The notes beneath the pieces are model-generated. The model did no database searches. It was given only the letters and a program-made list of their open reading frames with translations, and was not told where the DNA came from. The translations under genes were made by a program, and so were the position numbers. 44,359 bases of DNA. It comes from Oscillospiraceae bacterium (GTDB lineage: Bacteria > Bacillota > Clostridia > Oscillospirales > Ruminococcaceae). This document shows, piece after piece, positions 37,522-44,359 of this stretch; positions within the stretch are counted from its first letter, which is position 1; every line of letters begins with the position of its first letter. The DNA lies in assembly GCA_014799395.1 (NCBI GenBank), contig JAAVID010000101.1:1-44359 (forward strand), read 5' to 3'.

Positions 37522-38457
37522 TTATTTGTGAAGCCGCTTTATCATCTTAAACGCGGGCGAATTCTGCGTGACGAGCGGGCTTTTGTGCGCGAAGAAAATA
37601 ATGCCGTCCGCGGGAGCCTGTATCTCGTACTCGACCTCACCCTCATACGGGTGAATGACCTGCGCGAGAACGTCGCCCTTTGAGACCTCGTCGCCGACGT
37701 GCCGAAGCTCGCGGTAGATACCCGCCGCGCCGCTCTTGACGTTTATCATATCGTCCTCGTCGATTATAGTGCCCATATATCCGCCGTGGCACTTGTATTT
37801 GATAACGCCCATTCTCGAAAGGAAACGCAGAACCGACGAAACGCCGAGCTCCGCGGAGCTTTCGTCGATAGTCTCCGTGGCGTTGGTGTAGACGGAAAAC
37901 GCCGCCGTTCCCGAAAACTGCCAGTTGTAGTTGAGTGTCGTCTTGTCCATTGCGGTAGGCGTGCGGAGTATAACAAAAGGCAGACCGAAAAGGTTGGCGA
38001 GCGAGGTGTTCTCCTTGCAGGTTTTCATCATTCTGACATGAGGGATAAACACGCCCGGAATGTAAAAGCTCGCGAACTGTACCCCATATTTGTACTGCCG
38101 TATCTCGTCGAAGATACCCGCGGCTATTCGCTGAGTTGTCTCGCCGTCGGGGTCTCCTGGGAACATTCGGTTGATGTCCGTATTGTCGAGACACCAGAAC
38201 CTCCGCCCGATATTCGTGCTGTAACTGTTCATCGACGGGATAACAAGCACCTCGCGGTCATGCGCGAGTTCGCCCTTTTTCTCAAGCTGCGAAAGTATCC
38301 TCACGAGCTGACCGCACATATAAAGCTGCTGTATCTCGTCGCCGCGCAGCGAGCCGATTATGCAGCAGCACCGCTCGCCCTTTCCGAAACGGTAGCCCGT
38401 CACGCGGAAGTCGTCACGGTACAAGCCGGACAGACTGTAAATCACTTCTTTTTTCAT
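37522..38457 (-). CDS. Succinylglutamate desuccinylase/aspartoacylase-like protein (311 aa)
   Basis: An M14-like zinc amidohydrolase fold of the AstE/AspA branch: CCIIGSLRGDEIQQLYMCG (about 33-51), then LDNTDINRMFPGD (the substrate-binding N-x-x-R motif), later QFASFYIPGVFIPHVRMM with a His, and a C-terminal beta domain (about 240-311) ending IFFAHKSPLV. The expected first metal motif is H-G-x-E; here it reads R-G-D-E, so one zinc-binding His is missing. The protein may use another ligand, another metal, or be inactive. I recall the R-G-[DN]-E form from other gut Firmicutes. Substrate unknown. Confidence 0.85.
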   Translation of the reverse strand: MKKEVIYSLSGLYRDDFRVTGYRFGKGERCCCIIGSLRGDEIQQLYMCGQLVRILSQLEKKGELAHDREVLVIPSMNSYSTNIGRRFWCLDNTDINRMFPGDPDGETTQRIAAGIFDEIRQYKYGVQFASFYIPGVFIPHVRMMKTCKENTSLANLFGLPFVILRTPTAMDKTTLNYNWQFSGTAAFSVYTNATETIDESSAELGVSSVLRFLSRMGVIKYKCHGGYMGTIIDEDDMINVKSGAAGIYRELRHVGDEVSKGDVLAQVIHPYEGEVEYEIQAPADGIIFFAHKSPLVTQNSPAFKMIKRLHK

Positions 38458-38464
38458 AGTTCAC

Positions 38465-38935
38465 CTATACCATCGGCTTTCCCACGTCAACCCATTCGAG
38501 ACATTCCGAGCATTTTTCAAGCTCGTCGACGGATAAGTCCACCGCCGAGTTTCCGCTTCCGCAAGCCGGGAACACTCGCTCAAACCTCTTCAGCGAGGTA
38601 TCGAGATACACGTCAACGCCGCCGTTTATCCCGAACGGGCAAACTCCGCCGACCTCGTGACCGATAAGCTCCGACACCTGCTCGGCGGTGAGCATTTTCG
38701 CCTTAGTCCCGAAACGCGCCTTGTACTTGGCGTTGTCTATCTTAACGTCGCCCGCCGTCACGATCATTATCGGCTTGTCGTTCGCCATGAACGTCAGCGA
38801 CTTGGCGATATGCGCGGGCTCGCACCCGAGCGCCTTTGCGGCAAGCTCGACGGTCGCGCTGCTCACCTCAAAGAATTTCACCCTGTCGGCAAGCCCGAAT
38901 TTCTCAAGGTGTTGTAATGCTTTTTCCGATGACAT
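38465..38935 (-). CDS. YbaK/EbsC-family aminoacyl-tRNA deacylase (156 aa)
   Basis: A single YbaK-type editing domain. Landmarks are SSATVELAAKALGCEPAHIAKSL (about 24-46), where the Lys and Ser sit in the active-site wall, and VGGVCPFGINGGVDVYLD (about 110-127) with the GGV-P-G motif. These enzymes hydrolyse mischarged tRNAs in trans; YbaK itself removes Cys from tRNA-Pro, and relatives act on Ala or Ser. The exact specificity is not visible. It is 7 bases upstream of the AstE-like gene and follows the APH-like kinase by 24 bases. Confidence 0.93.
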   Translation of the reverse strand: MSSEKALQHLEKFGLADRVKFFEVSSATVELAAKALGCEPAHIAKSLTFMANDKPIMIVTAGDVKIDNAKYKARFGTKAKMLTAEQVSELIGHEVGGVCPFGINGGVDVYLDTSLKRFERVFPACGSGNSAVDLSVDELEKCSECLEWVDVGKPMV

Positions 38936-38959
38936 TTTTCTCCTCCTTAAATTTGCAGC

Positions 38960-39835
38960 TCACGCTTCGCCCATTTGTGTTCTGAAAAGCGGCAGCTCCG
39001 ATTCAAAATCATCTCCGAAAACCTTTAACATTCTGCTTGCGTTGGAAATACGGTCTTCGTTATTGCTCGTCAGATGTTCAAAGGCATACAGCGCGGTATA
39101 GAGCTTAAAAACCGACCAAAACTCACTCGGCGGCGTGCCGAAATATCCGTCGATCTGTCCGTTCGCGAAGCTGCCGCTGTATTCAAGCGCCCACAGAAGT
39201 CCGCCGAAATCATACCACGGGTCTCCCGTATCGTTTCCGCAAAAATCAATTATCCCAACGCTGCCCGTTTTATCGATAATGCAGTTTTCCCAGTGAAGAT
39301 CCCCATGCAAAACAGCCTGCGGTCTGTCCGAAATTAAGCGGATATTGTCTTGAATATACCGTTCCGCGTTTTTGCCGCAAGCGACCTCGGTATTCATGCG
39401 GTGATAATTTGCCAAAAACAGATCTGCCTTTTTCTCGATAATATCCCGCCAATCCGTCTTTGTATCGACTTGACACGCCGAGTGGAGACGATTAAGCTCG
39501 ACACCGACCTTTACCCCAAGCCGATAATAGCTTTTTGAAACGTCCTGCTTGATAATATCCATTACCGGCGTTCCGTCTACCCACGAAACGATTGAATAGA
39601 ATTTATCTTCCGCGATATCAAACGCAACGGGTTTGTTGGTGTTTATCCCATTATCGGAATACGCTTTAAGGCGCTCGAACTCCTTCTTCTTTTCGGGTGC
39701 TTTTGACTTATCTCCCACACGCAGCAAAAAGAATTTTCCGTCCTTTTCGAGCTTGTACTTTTCATCTCCGGAGCAGCCCTCCGTTATTTTTTCAACTACC
39801 GAATATGCTGAAAATAAATCCGACAGCTTTGTCAA
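38960..39835 (-). CDS. APH-family phosphotransferase (about 291 aa)
   Basis: A kinase of the aminoglycoside phosphotransferase/choline kinase superfamily. The catalytic loop is AVLHGDLHWENCIIDK (HGDxxxxN, about 190) and the metal motif IIDFCGNDTGDPWYDFGGLLW has the D and the D-P-x-x-D pattern. Near the N-terminus, FFLLRVGDKSK carries the Lys-like nucleotide contact. The substrate may be a small alcohol, sugar or antibiotic; resistance is not implied. TTG 39835 is preferred (GGAGGA 9 bases upstream); TTG 39844 would abut that site. The gene overlaps or nearly abuts the NYN gene. Confidence 0.88.
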   Translation of the reverse strand: MTKLSDLFSAYSVVEKITEGCSGDEKYKLEKDGKFFLLRVGDKSKAPEKKKEFERLKAYSDNGINTNKPVAFDIAEDKFYSIVSWVDGTPVMDIIKQDVSKSYYRLGVKVGVELNRLHSACQVDTKTDWRDIIEKKADLFLANYHRMNTEVACGKNAERYIQDNIRLISDRPQAVLHGDLHWENCIIDKTGSVGIIDFCGNDTGDPWYDFGGLLWALEYSGSFANGQIDGYFGTPPSEFWSVFKLYTALYAFEHLTSNNEDRISNASRMLKVFGDDFESELPLFRTQMGEA

Positions 39836-39840
39836 ACCGC

Positions 39841-41700
39841 TCAATCCTCCGCCACTACATGATACCTGTCCGCTCTCACCCCGTCTATCGCGTTGATAAA
39901 GTCGGAGAACCGCGCGTAGCCGTAATCGGCGAAATCAAAGCCGTCGAAGTTCTTCTTTATCTGCGCGGAAAGCGCCTTTATGCTGTGGCTTCCCTCGCCG
40001 CGCGCGAAGTCGTTGACGAACTGCTCTATCTGCTCCGTGCGCTCGAGGAAGTCATCGTCGATAACGACAACGTCGTTCTTAACGCTCACTCCGATAACGG
40101 AGGCGATGAGCTTCTTCATCGTCGTAAATCCAAGCTCCTTGAGATACCCTCTGCCGTACTTTTTCGTGAAATACCCCCCGAGAACTGCAAGCGCGCCGTT
40201 GTTCTCGTTCTGCACCGCAAACGCGTGTACCTCGCGGATAACCGAGTAGATGTCGGGCTTCTGCGGAACGGTCGGCTCTTCGGGCTGTTCCTCCTCGATA
40301 GGCTCGGCTGCAACCGCAACGGGCTTTTCTTCAACCTTTTTCTCGACCTGATTTTCTGCGTTTTTTGGCTTTCTGCCGCGCTTCTTGGGCTGATTTTCGG
40401 TGACTTCGGGCTTCTCGCGCTCAACGACAAAGACAAGATTTTTCGCCGCGCTCACTCCCGGAACGGAAGCGACCGCCGCCGCGAAATCGGAAAATCCAAG
40501 CTCCGCGACGTAATTCTTCCCGTACTTCTCCAACAGCATATTGTTGAGCTGACCGAGATTTCCGCCGTTGGGCATATTCTCCGCGGCGTACTTCTGTACC
40601 TCCATAGTGAATATCTGCGGATTGATGTGTATGGTCTTGACGGGAGCGGGAGCTTCAATGGGCTTGGGCTGCCGCTTCGCTATCTTCTCGACGATCTCCT
40701 CGATAGGCTTGCCCGAGATCTTCTCAACAAGCGGTTTTTCGGGAGCTTTCTCCTCGGGCTTTTCAACGGGATTCTCCGCCTCGGCAGCTTCCGCGTCTTT
40801 ATGCAAACTTACCGCCAGCATGACCGTGCTGTTTTCGCGCAATATTTCGGACTGATTGTCGATAAACTTCGCGAAACGCTTAGAGCCGAACCGCGAGAAA
40901 TCTATCTTCCCGAGACTGCGCGTAACGTGATCCTGAACGCGCGAGATGTCGTCTTTTCCGCCCTGCCGTTTGAGATATTCAACAATAATGTTGGTGATGT
41001 CCCTCTCGGTGGGAACGACCTCCTCGGGCTTATTTTTTACCGCGCCCTTGCGCAGCGTGACATAGTTGCTGTTTCGGCGAAGCTCGGAGAAGCTGCTTAT
41101 AAACGTTGACAAGCGGTTGTAGCCGAGCGCCGTGTAATCTATGTTTCCGTAACGAGAGGTCAGATATGAGCCTATCGTCATCAGATCGAGCTTGCCGTCG
41201 TCGTTTTCACGGACGTAATCCACCACCGCCTTGCGGAGCGCCTTTTCGTCAAAATCGCCGCCGACGTTCGCGCAAATACGGTTGAGATAGCTGAACTCGT
41301 GACAGCTCGAAGTAAACGCCAGCGGCGTTTTCACCTCTCCGATACCGACAACCAGCTTCCCCGCCTCGCGCAGACGGATAGCGAGCCGCGTGAAGTCGCT
41401 GTCGCTCGTCACCAGCACAAAGCCGTCGACCTTGCAGGTATACAGTATGTCCATAGCGTCGATTATCATCGAAAAGTCCGTGGCGTTCTTTCCCGCAATG
41501 TAGCTGTTCTGCTGAACGGGCATTATCGAGTTGTTCATAGCGGGAATTCTCCAGCCCGTGTTGCTCTTTTCCCAGTCGCCGTAAATGCGCTTGATTATCA
41601 GCTCGCCGTGCTTGGATGCCTCGGCAATGATAAACTGCGCGTACTTTGCCGAAACATTGTCGCTGTCTATCAGCAGCGCTAGCTTTTTACCATCAGTCAT
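39841..41700 (-). CDS. NYN domain protein with five OST-HTH/LOTUS-like repeats (619 aa)
   Basis: The N-terminal NYN (PIN-like nuclease) domain (about 1-140) has LALLIDSDNVS, the middle Asp in DFSMIIDAMDIL and LVTSDSDFTRLAIRLREAG: the acidic residues needed to bind metal are all present. Then come five winged-helix OST-HTH/LOTUS-like repeats at about 152-228, 238-305, 360-430, 490-555 and 555-619, joined by Pro/Glu/Lys-rich linkers (about 305-355 and 430-485). NYN-LOTUS proteins occur in bacteria; LOTUS domains bind RNA G-quadruplex or proteins. Five copies is more than the one or two I would expect. Cytoplasmic. RNA processing is inferred. Confidence 0.9.
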   Translation of the reverse strand: MTDGKKLALLIDSDNVSAKYAQFIIAEASKHGELIIKRIYGDWEKSNTGWRIPAMNNSIMPVQQNSYIAGKNATDFSMIIDAMDILYTCKVDGFVLVTSDSDFTRLAIRLREAGKLVVGIGEVKTPLAFTSSCHEFSYLNRICANVGGDFDEKALRKAVVDYVRENDDGKLDLMTIGSYLTSRYGNIDYTALGYNRLSTFISSFSELRRNSNYVTLRKGAVKNKPEEVVPTERDITNIIVEYLKRQGGKDDISRVQDHVTRSLGKIDFSRFGSKRFAKFIDNQSEILRENSTVMLAVSLHKDAEAAEAENPVEKPEEKAPEKPLVEKISGKPIEEIVEKIAKRQPKPIEAPAPVKTIHINPQIFTMEVQKYAAENMPNGGNLGQLNNMLLEKYGKNYVAELGFSDFAAAVASVPGVSAAKNLVFVVEREKPEVTENQPKKRGRKPKNAENQVEKKVEEKPVAVAAEPIEEEQPEEPTVPQKPDIYSVIREVHAFAVQNENNGALAVLGGYFTKKYGRGYLKELGFTTMKKLIASVIGVSVKNDVVVIDDDFLERTEQIEQFVNDFARGEGSHSIKALSAQIKKNFDGFDFADYGYARFSDFINAIDGVRADRYHVVAED

Positions 41701-41767
41701 AATATATCCTCACTTTTTGTTTGTGCATACATATTATAATAAGTACGCGTGCCGTTCGTTATACATT

Positions 41768-41950
41768 TTTAAGGCAATACCGCACAATTATTGTCGTTCG
41801 ATTGCGCAGACAGATTTTTCGTCAGATTGTACAATGAGGACGACGCAAGGCTGTATGCCTTGCTAGGACGAATTGTACAATATGACGGAAAATATGCAAG
41901 CAAGCGGACGGCAAAGGCGATAGCCGCTAATTGTGCGGTGTTGCCTTAAA
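41768..41950. mobile_element. MITE-like element, 183 bases, 23-bp terminal inverted repeats
   Basis: The left end TTTAAGGCAATACCGCACAA.. (41768-41790) and right end ..TTGTGCGGTGTTGCCTTAAA (41928-41950) are inverted repeats of 23 bases with one mismatch. Inside lie a further hairpin GCAAGGC-TGTAT-GCCTTGC (41845-41863), two ATTGTACAAT palindromes (41826-41835 and 41872-41881) and a CGTCA/TGACG pair (41820-41824/41883-41887), so the whole element can fold into one long hairpin. There is no reading frame, so it depends on an outside transposase. The right repeat overlaps the thyA stop codon. Confidence 0.85.
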
Positions 41951-42773
41951 TAGCCACGGGAATAACCTCGTCAAACTCGTGATAGCGGTAATTCTCCGCC
42001 GTAAAGCTGTACCGCGTGAACTTGTAAAAATCCGTTATATCCTCGACTTTCATTGTCGGCGCGGGGAACGGCTCTTTCTCAATAAGCCGCTTTACAATGT
42101 CGACATGACGGTCGTAAATATGCGCGTCAGCGATAACGTGTACAAGCTCGCCGACCTCAAGACCGCTCGCTTTCGCGAACATTATCAGCAGCGCGGCATA
42201 CATACAGACGTTCCAGTTGTTCGCCGCAAGCATATCCTGCGAGCGCTGATTAAGTATCGCGTTGAGCTTGTTTCCGCTCACGTTCAGCGTAAACGAGTAC
42301 GCGCACGGAGCGAGCGCCATTTCGTTCAAGTCCGCGTGATTGTACATATTCACGATAATTCTCCGCGAGGCGGGGTTGTTTTTGAGGTCGTAAAGCGCCT
42401 TGTCCACCTGGTCGAACTCGCCCTCGGGATACTTGTGCTTCACCCCGAGCTGATAGCCGTAAGCCTTGCCGATAGAGCCGTTCTCGTCCGCCCACGCGTC
42501 CCAGATGTGTGTTGACAGGTCGTGAACGTTGTTGGACTTTTTCTGATAGATCCACAATATCTCGTCGATCGCCGAACGGTAGTACACGCGCCGCAGAGTC
42601 ATTATCGGAAACTCCTCCGCGACGTTGTACCTGTTCACGATACCGAACTTCTTTATCGTATGCGCGGGCGTTCCGTCCTCCCACCGAGGGCGGACGTTCA
42701 TATCCGCGTCGGAAACGCCGTTTTCCAGAATATCACGGCAATTCTGTATAAAAATATCGTCTGCCCTGCTCAT
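41946..42773 (-). CDS. thyA: Thymidylate synthase
   Basis: Methylates dUMP to dTMP with methylene-tetrahydrofolate. The active-site Cys is in LAPCAYSFTLNV (about 158); NQRSQDMLAANNWNVC holds the Arg/Ser/Asp/Asn that bind dUMP and folate, and DAHIYDRHVD has the late His and Tyr. The residue after the Cys is Ala, where E. coli has His; I recall PCAY forms in Clostridia as a normal subfamily. 275 residues. ATG 42773 follows GGAGGTTTC. The stop TAA is read from the terminal repeat of the MITE, so the insertion set the gene end without shortening it much (end PVAI as in E. coli). Confidence 0.96.
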   Translation of the reverse strand: MSRADDIFIQNCRDILENGVSDADMNVRPRWEDGTPAHTIKKFGIVNRYNVAEEFPIMTLRRVYYRSAIDEILWIYQKKSNNVHDLSTHIWDAWADENGSIGKAYGYQLGVKHKYPEGEFDQVDKALYDLKNNPASRRIIVNMYNHADLNEMALAPCAYSFTLNVSGNKLNAILNQRSQDMLAANNWNVCMYAALLIMFAKASGLEVGELVHVIADAHIYDRHVDIVKRLIEKEPFPAPTMKVEDITDFYKFTRYSFTAENYRYHEFDEVIPVAI

Positions 42774-42790
42774 GAAAGAAACCTCCCGTA

Positions 42791-44113
42791 TTACTGTTCG
42801 CTGAGAATAAACATATCGTAAATGACCTTGATAGCTTTCTCGAAGTCCTTTTCGTCAATGCCGACGATAATGTTCAGCTCGCTCGAACCCTGGTCTATCA
42901 TTCTGATGTTGATGTCCGCGTGAGAAAGCGCCGCGAAAACTCTTGTCGCGGTACCCTTTGCGGACTTCATTCCGCGGCCAACGACCGCGATAAGCGCAAG
43001 TCCGTCGATTATCTCGAAATGATCGGGACGTGCCACCTCTTTCAGCCGCTGAGCGAGCTTTTCACGCTGACCGTCAAGCTCGTGCGAGTTCACGACAATG
43101 GACACGGTGTCGATACCCGTGGGCATATGCTCGGGGAAAATTCCGTGATTTTCGAGAACCTGGAGCATTCTGCGCATAAAGCCCTTTTCGGAGTTCATTT
43201 TGTCCTTTTCGATAGAGATTACCGAGAAGTCCTTTTTGCCCGCGATTCCCGTAATCAGATACTTTGCGGGAGCGTTTTTCGCGCTCGGAACTATCAGCGT
43301 TCCCGCGTCCTCGGGAGCGTTGGTGTTCTTTATGTTTATCGGGATATTCGCGCTTCTTACTGGGAATATCGCGTCCTCGTGAAGCACGCCCGCGCCCATA
43401 TAGGACAGCTCGCGGAGCTCGGAGTATGTTATGACCTCAATGCCCTCGGGCTTGTCGACTATTCTCGGGTCGGCAACGAGGAAGCCGCTTACGTCCGTCC
43501 AGTTCTCGTACAGCGAAGCGCCCGCCGCCTTAGCGACTACCGACCCCGTAAAGTCGCTTCCGCCGCGCGAAAACGTCTTGATAGAGCCGTCGGGCAGTGC
43601 GCCGTAAAATCCGGGAATGACCGCTTTTGGAGTTTTCTCGAGAATAGCGCCGAGACAAGCGTTTGTGATGTCGCTGTCAAAATTGCCCTTGTTGTCGAAG
43701 AAAATGCCCTTAGCCGCGTCAACGAACGTATAGCCGAGGTAATTCGCGAGGATAATGCCGTTGAGGTACTCGCCGCGGGAAGCCGCGTAGTCGCGGTTTG
43801 CGCCGCCGCGGAACTCCGTGCCTATCTTGACATACTCCTCCTCCAGCGACAAGGACAAACCGAGCTCCTTGATAATGCCGTCAAAACGCTCGCGGACGGG
43901 CTGAAACGCCTTTGCGAAGTCCTCACCCGTGAGAGTGCGCTCGTAGCACTGATACAACAGATCGGTGACCTTGGTATCGTCGGAGAAGCGCTTTCCGGGC
44001 GCGCTTGGAACAACATAAACACGCTCGGGATCGGCGTGAATGATGTCCGCGACCTTCTTAAACTGCTTTGCGTCGGCAAGCGAGCTGCCGCCAAACTTAA
44101 CTACTTTACTCAT
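42791..44113 (-). CDS. lysC: Aspartate kinase
   Basis: Makes aspartyl phosphate at the head of the lysine, threonine and methionine pathways. The kinase domain starts KVVKFGGSSLADAKQF (the KFGGSS nucleotide motif) and has GIILANYLG, TFSRGGSDFTGSVVAKAAGA and NWTDVSGFLVADPR; two ACT domains follow (about 300-440), with SVISIEKDKMNSEKGFMRRM and DINIRMIDQGSSELNIIVGI. 440 residues. It is monofunctional, without a homoserine dehydrogenase. A promoter lies at 44149-44177; it is 17 bases upstream of thyA and both probably share a message. Feedback control by Lys or Thr is likely from the ACT domains. Confidence 0.96.
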   Translation of the reverse strand: MSKVVKFGGSSLADAKQFKKVADIIHADPERVYVVPSAPGKRFSDDTKVTDLLYQCYERTLTGEDFAKAFQPVRERFDGIIKELGLSLSLEEEYVKIGTEFRGGANRDYAASRGEYLNGIILANYLGYTFVDAAKGIFFDNKGNFDSDITNACLGAILEKTPKAVIPGFYGALPDGSIKTFSRGGSDFTGSVVAKAAGASLYENWTDVSGFLVADPRIVDKPEGIEVITYSELRELSYMGAGVLHEDAIFPVRSANIPINIKNTNAPEDAGTLIVPSAKNAPAKYLITGIAGKKDFSVISIEKDKMNSEKGFMRRMLQVLENHGIFPEHMPTGIDTVSIVVNSHELDGQREKLAQRLKEVARPDHFEIIDGLALIAVVGRGMKSAKGTATRVFAALSHADINIRMIDQGSSELNIIVGIDEKDFEKAIKVIYDMFILSEQ

Positions 44114-44148
44114 AACAATCTGCCTTTCTTTTGTAAAAATATAGTATC

Positions 44149-44177
44149 ATTATACCATAAACCGCTTTAAAATGCAA
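44149..44177 (-). promoter_or_regulatory. Promoter of lysC-thyA
   Basis: Minus strand: TTGCAT (44172-44177), 17-base spacer, TATAAT (44149-44154). Start near 44142; the leader is about 29 bases. No lysine riboswitch fits in it. Confidence 0.75.
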
Positions 44178-44182
44178 TAGCA

Positions 44183-44208
44183 AAACAAAAAAAAGCGCCC
44201 TCGGGCGT
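44183..44208 (-). terminator. Minus-strand terminator facing the IS element
   Basis: Minus strand: ACGCC-CGAG-GGCGC then eight T residues (plus-strand A run at 44183-44194). It would end a minus-strand message coming from the right, where the window now enters an insertion sequence. Confidence 0.75.
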
Positions 44209-44210
44209 GT

Positions 44211-44359
44211 TGTGCTACAATAGATATTGGACAAGTTAGCAAAAAATATTGAGAGATAGGCAAAAATCTGGTAAAATAAAGTTACCACACAAAATCCACC
44301 GGAAAGGAGCCTACCTCTCATGGACATTATAACACAAAATATGCGGTTTCGTCAATCCC
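44211..44359 (+). mobile_element. Left end of an insertion sequence (cut by the window edge)
   Basis: From about 44211 (TGTGCTACAATAG...) the sequence is A/T-rich, with a promoter-like TTGAGA (44249-44254), 17 bases, TAAAAT (44272-44277), an AAAGGAGCC ribosome site and a start codon at 44320. The short reading frame resembles the start of HTH/rve transposases of the IS3/IS481 type. The exact left boundary is inferred from TGTG at the expected place; the right end is not in view. Confidence 0.55.
44320..44359 (+). CDS. Transposase, N-terminal fragment (partial)
   Basis: Thirteen codons starting MDIITQNMRFRQS run off the window. The stretch ITQNMRFRQS resembles the start of IS481-type transposases that I recall from Clostridia (KITQNMRYR...). 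A good AAAGGAG site and the promoter at 44249-44277 support a real start. The fragment is too short to name the family with confidence. Confidence 0.5.
   Translation, partial: MDIITQNMRFRQS

Noticed and set aside
39697-41109. 470-codon plus-strand frame opposite the NYN gene
   Set aside because: Leu/Arg-rich shadow without a site; the minus-strand gene has clear domains.
42280-42320. Loss of the active-site His in thymidylate synthase
   Set aside because: PCAY in place of PCH looks like a normal clostridial subfamily; the catalytic Cys and other contacts are intact.
44114-44148. Lysine riboswitch before lysC
   Set aside because: The promoter leaves a leader of about 29 bases, far too short.
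42920-44170. 416-codon plus-strand frame opposite lysC
   Set aside because: Antisense shadow; aspartate kinase on the minus strand is certain.
1-44359. CRISPR arrays, tRNA or rRNA genes, prophage
   Set aside because: No spaced direct repeats, no tRNA-like cloverleaf with the TTCGA arm and no phage structural genes were seen.

Overview
The window comes from a motile, Gram-positive-type Firmicute of class Clostridia, most likely an Oscillospiraceae/Ruminococcaceae-like gut or rumen bacterium. The pointers are the gene set (RicT/YaaT, the c-di-AMP receptor DarA, DUF6062, VanZ, a FliB-type flagellin methylase), strong AGGAGG ribosome sites, frequent GTG/TTG starts and textbook TTGACA-17-TATAAT promoters. 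The genus cannot be fixed from the sequence alone.

Layout. 1-195 is the 3' end of a flagellin gene. 271-926 holds two tandem units, each with a tiny hydrophobic peptide gene on the minus strand facing a short plus-strand RNA across a shared terminator; they look like par/Fst-type type I toxin-antitoxin modules. 931-4546 (minus) carries two zinc-ribbon membrane-anchored proteins, a GNAT acetyltransferase and an 8-oxoguanine DNA glycosylase. 4668-10997 (plus) carries a DUF6062 protein, a small antitoxin-like protein, tsaD, a degenerate shikimate-kinase-like protein, a CPBP membrane protease with a palindromic operator candidate, a TM2 protein and a solitary lipoprotein solute-binding protein. 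11262-25323 (plus) carries a RING-like DUF2628 protein, a surface-glycan set (one GT2 and two GT-C-like membrane proteins), a TrkH/KtrB potassium transporter, trmN6, two tandem unknown genes, rsmI, a small membrane protein, a nitroreductase, a GNAT, two tandem XRE-membrane regulators and a YgjP-type metallopeptidase.

25331-30556 (minus) carries fliB, a GtrB/DPM1-like glycosyltransferase, an SseB protein, a lipoprotein and thrS. 30738-31138 contains no gene but does contain a promoter, about 366 nt of nested inverted repeats and a strong terminator: a structured noncoding RNA I could not identify. A 55-residue ferredoxin (minus) follows. 31721-37490 (plus) carries two zinc-ribbon membrane proteins, darA, holB, an unknown gene, ricT and two VanZ paralogues. 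37522-44113 (minus) carries an AstE/AspA-like protein, a YbaK deacylase, an APH-like kinase, a NYN protein with five OST-HTH/LOTUS-like repeats, a MITE whose terminal repeat supplies the thyA stop codon, thyA and an aspartate kinase. The right edge enters an insertion sequence.

Themes. Tandem duplication is pervasive: toxin modules, GT-C proteins, the unknown pair after trmN6, XRE regulators and VanZ genes. At least six proteins pair a small zinc-binding domain with membrane segments. FliB probably acts on the flagellin encoded at the left edge. The least explained items are the tandem type I toxin modules, the 366-nt RNA and the mosaic duplicated pair inside the trmN6-rsmI operon.
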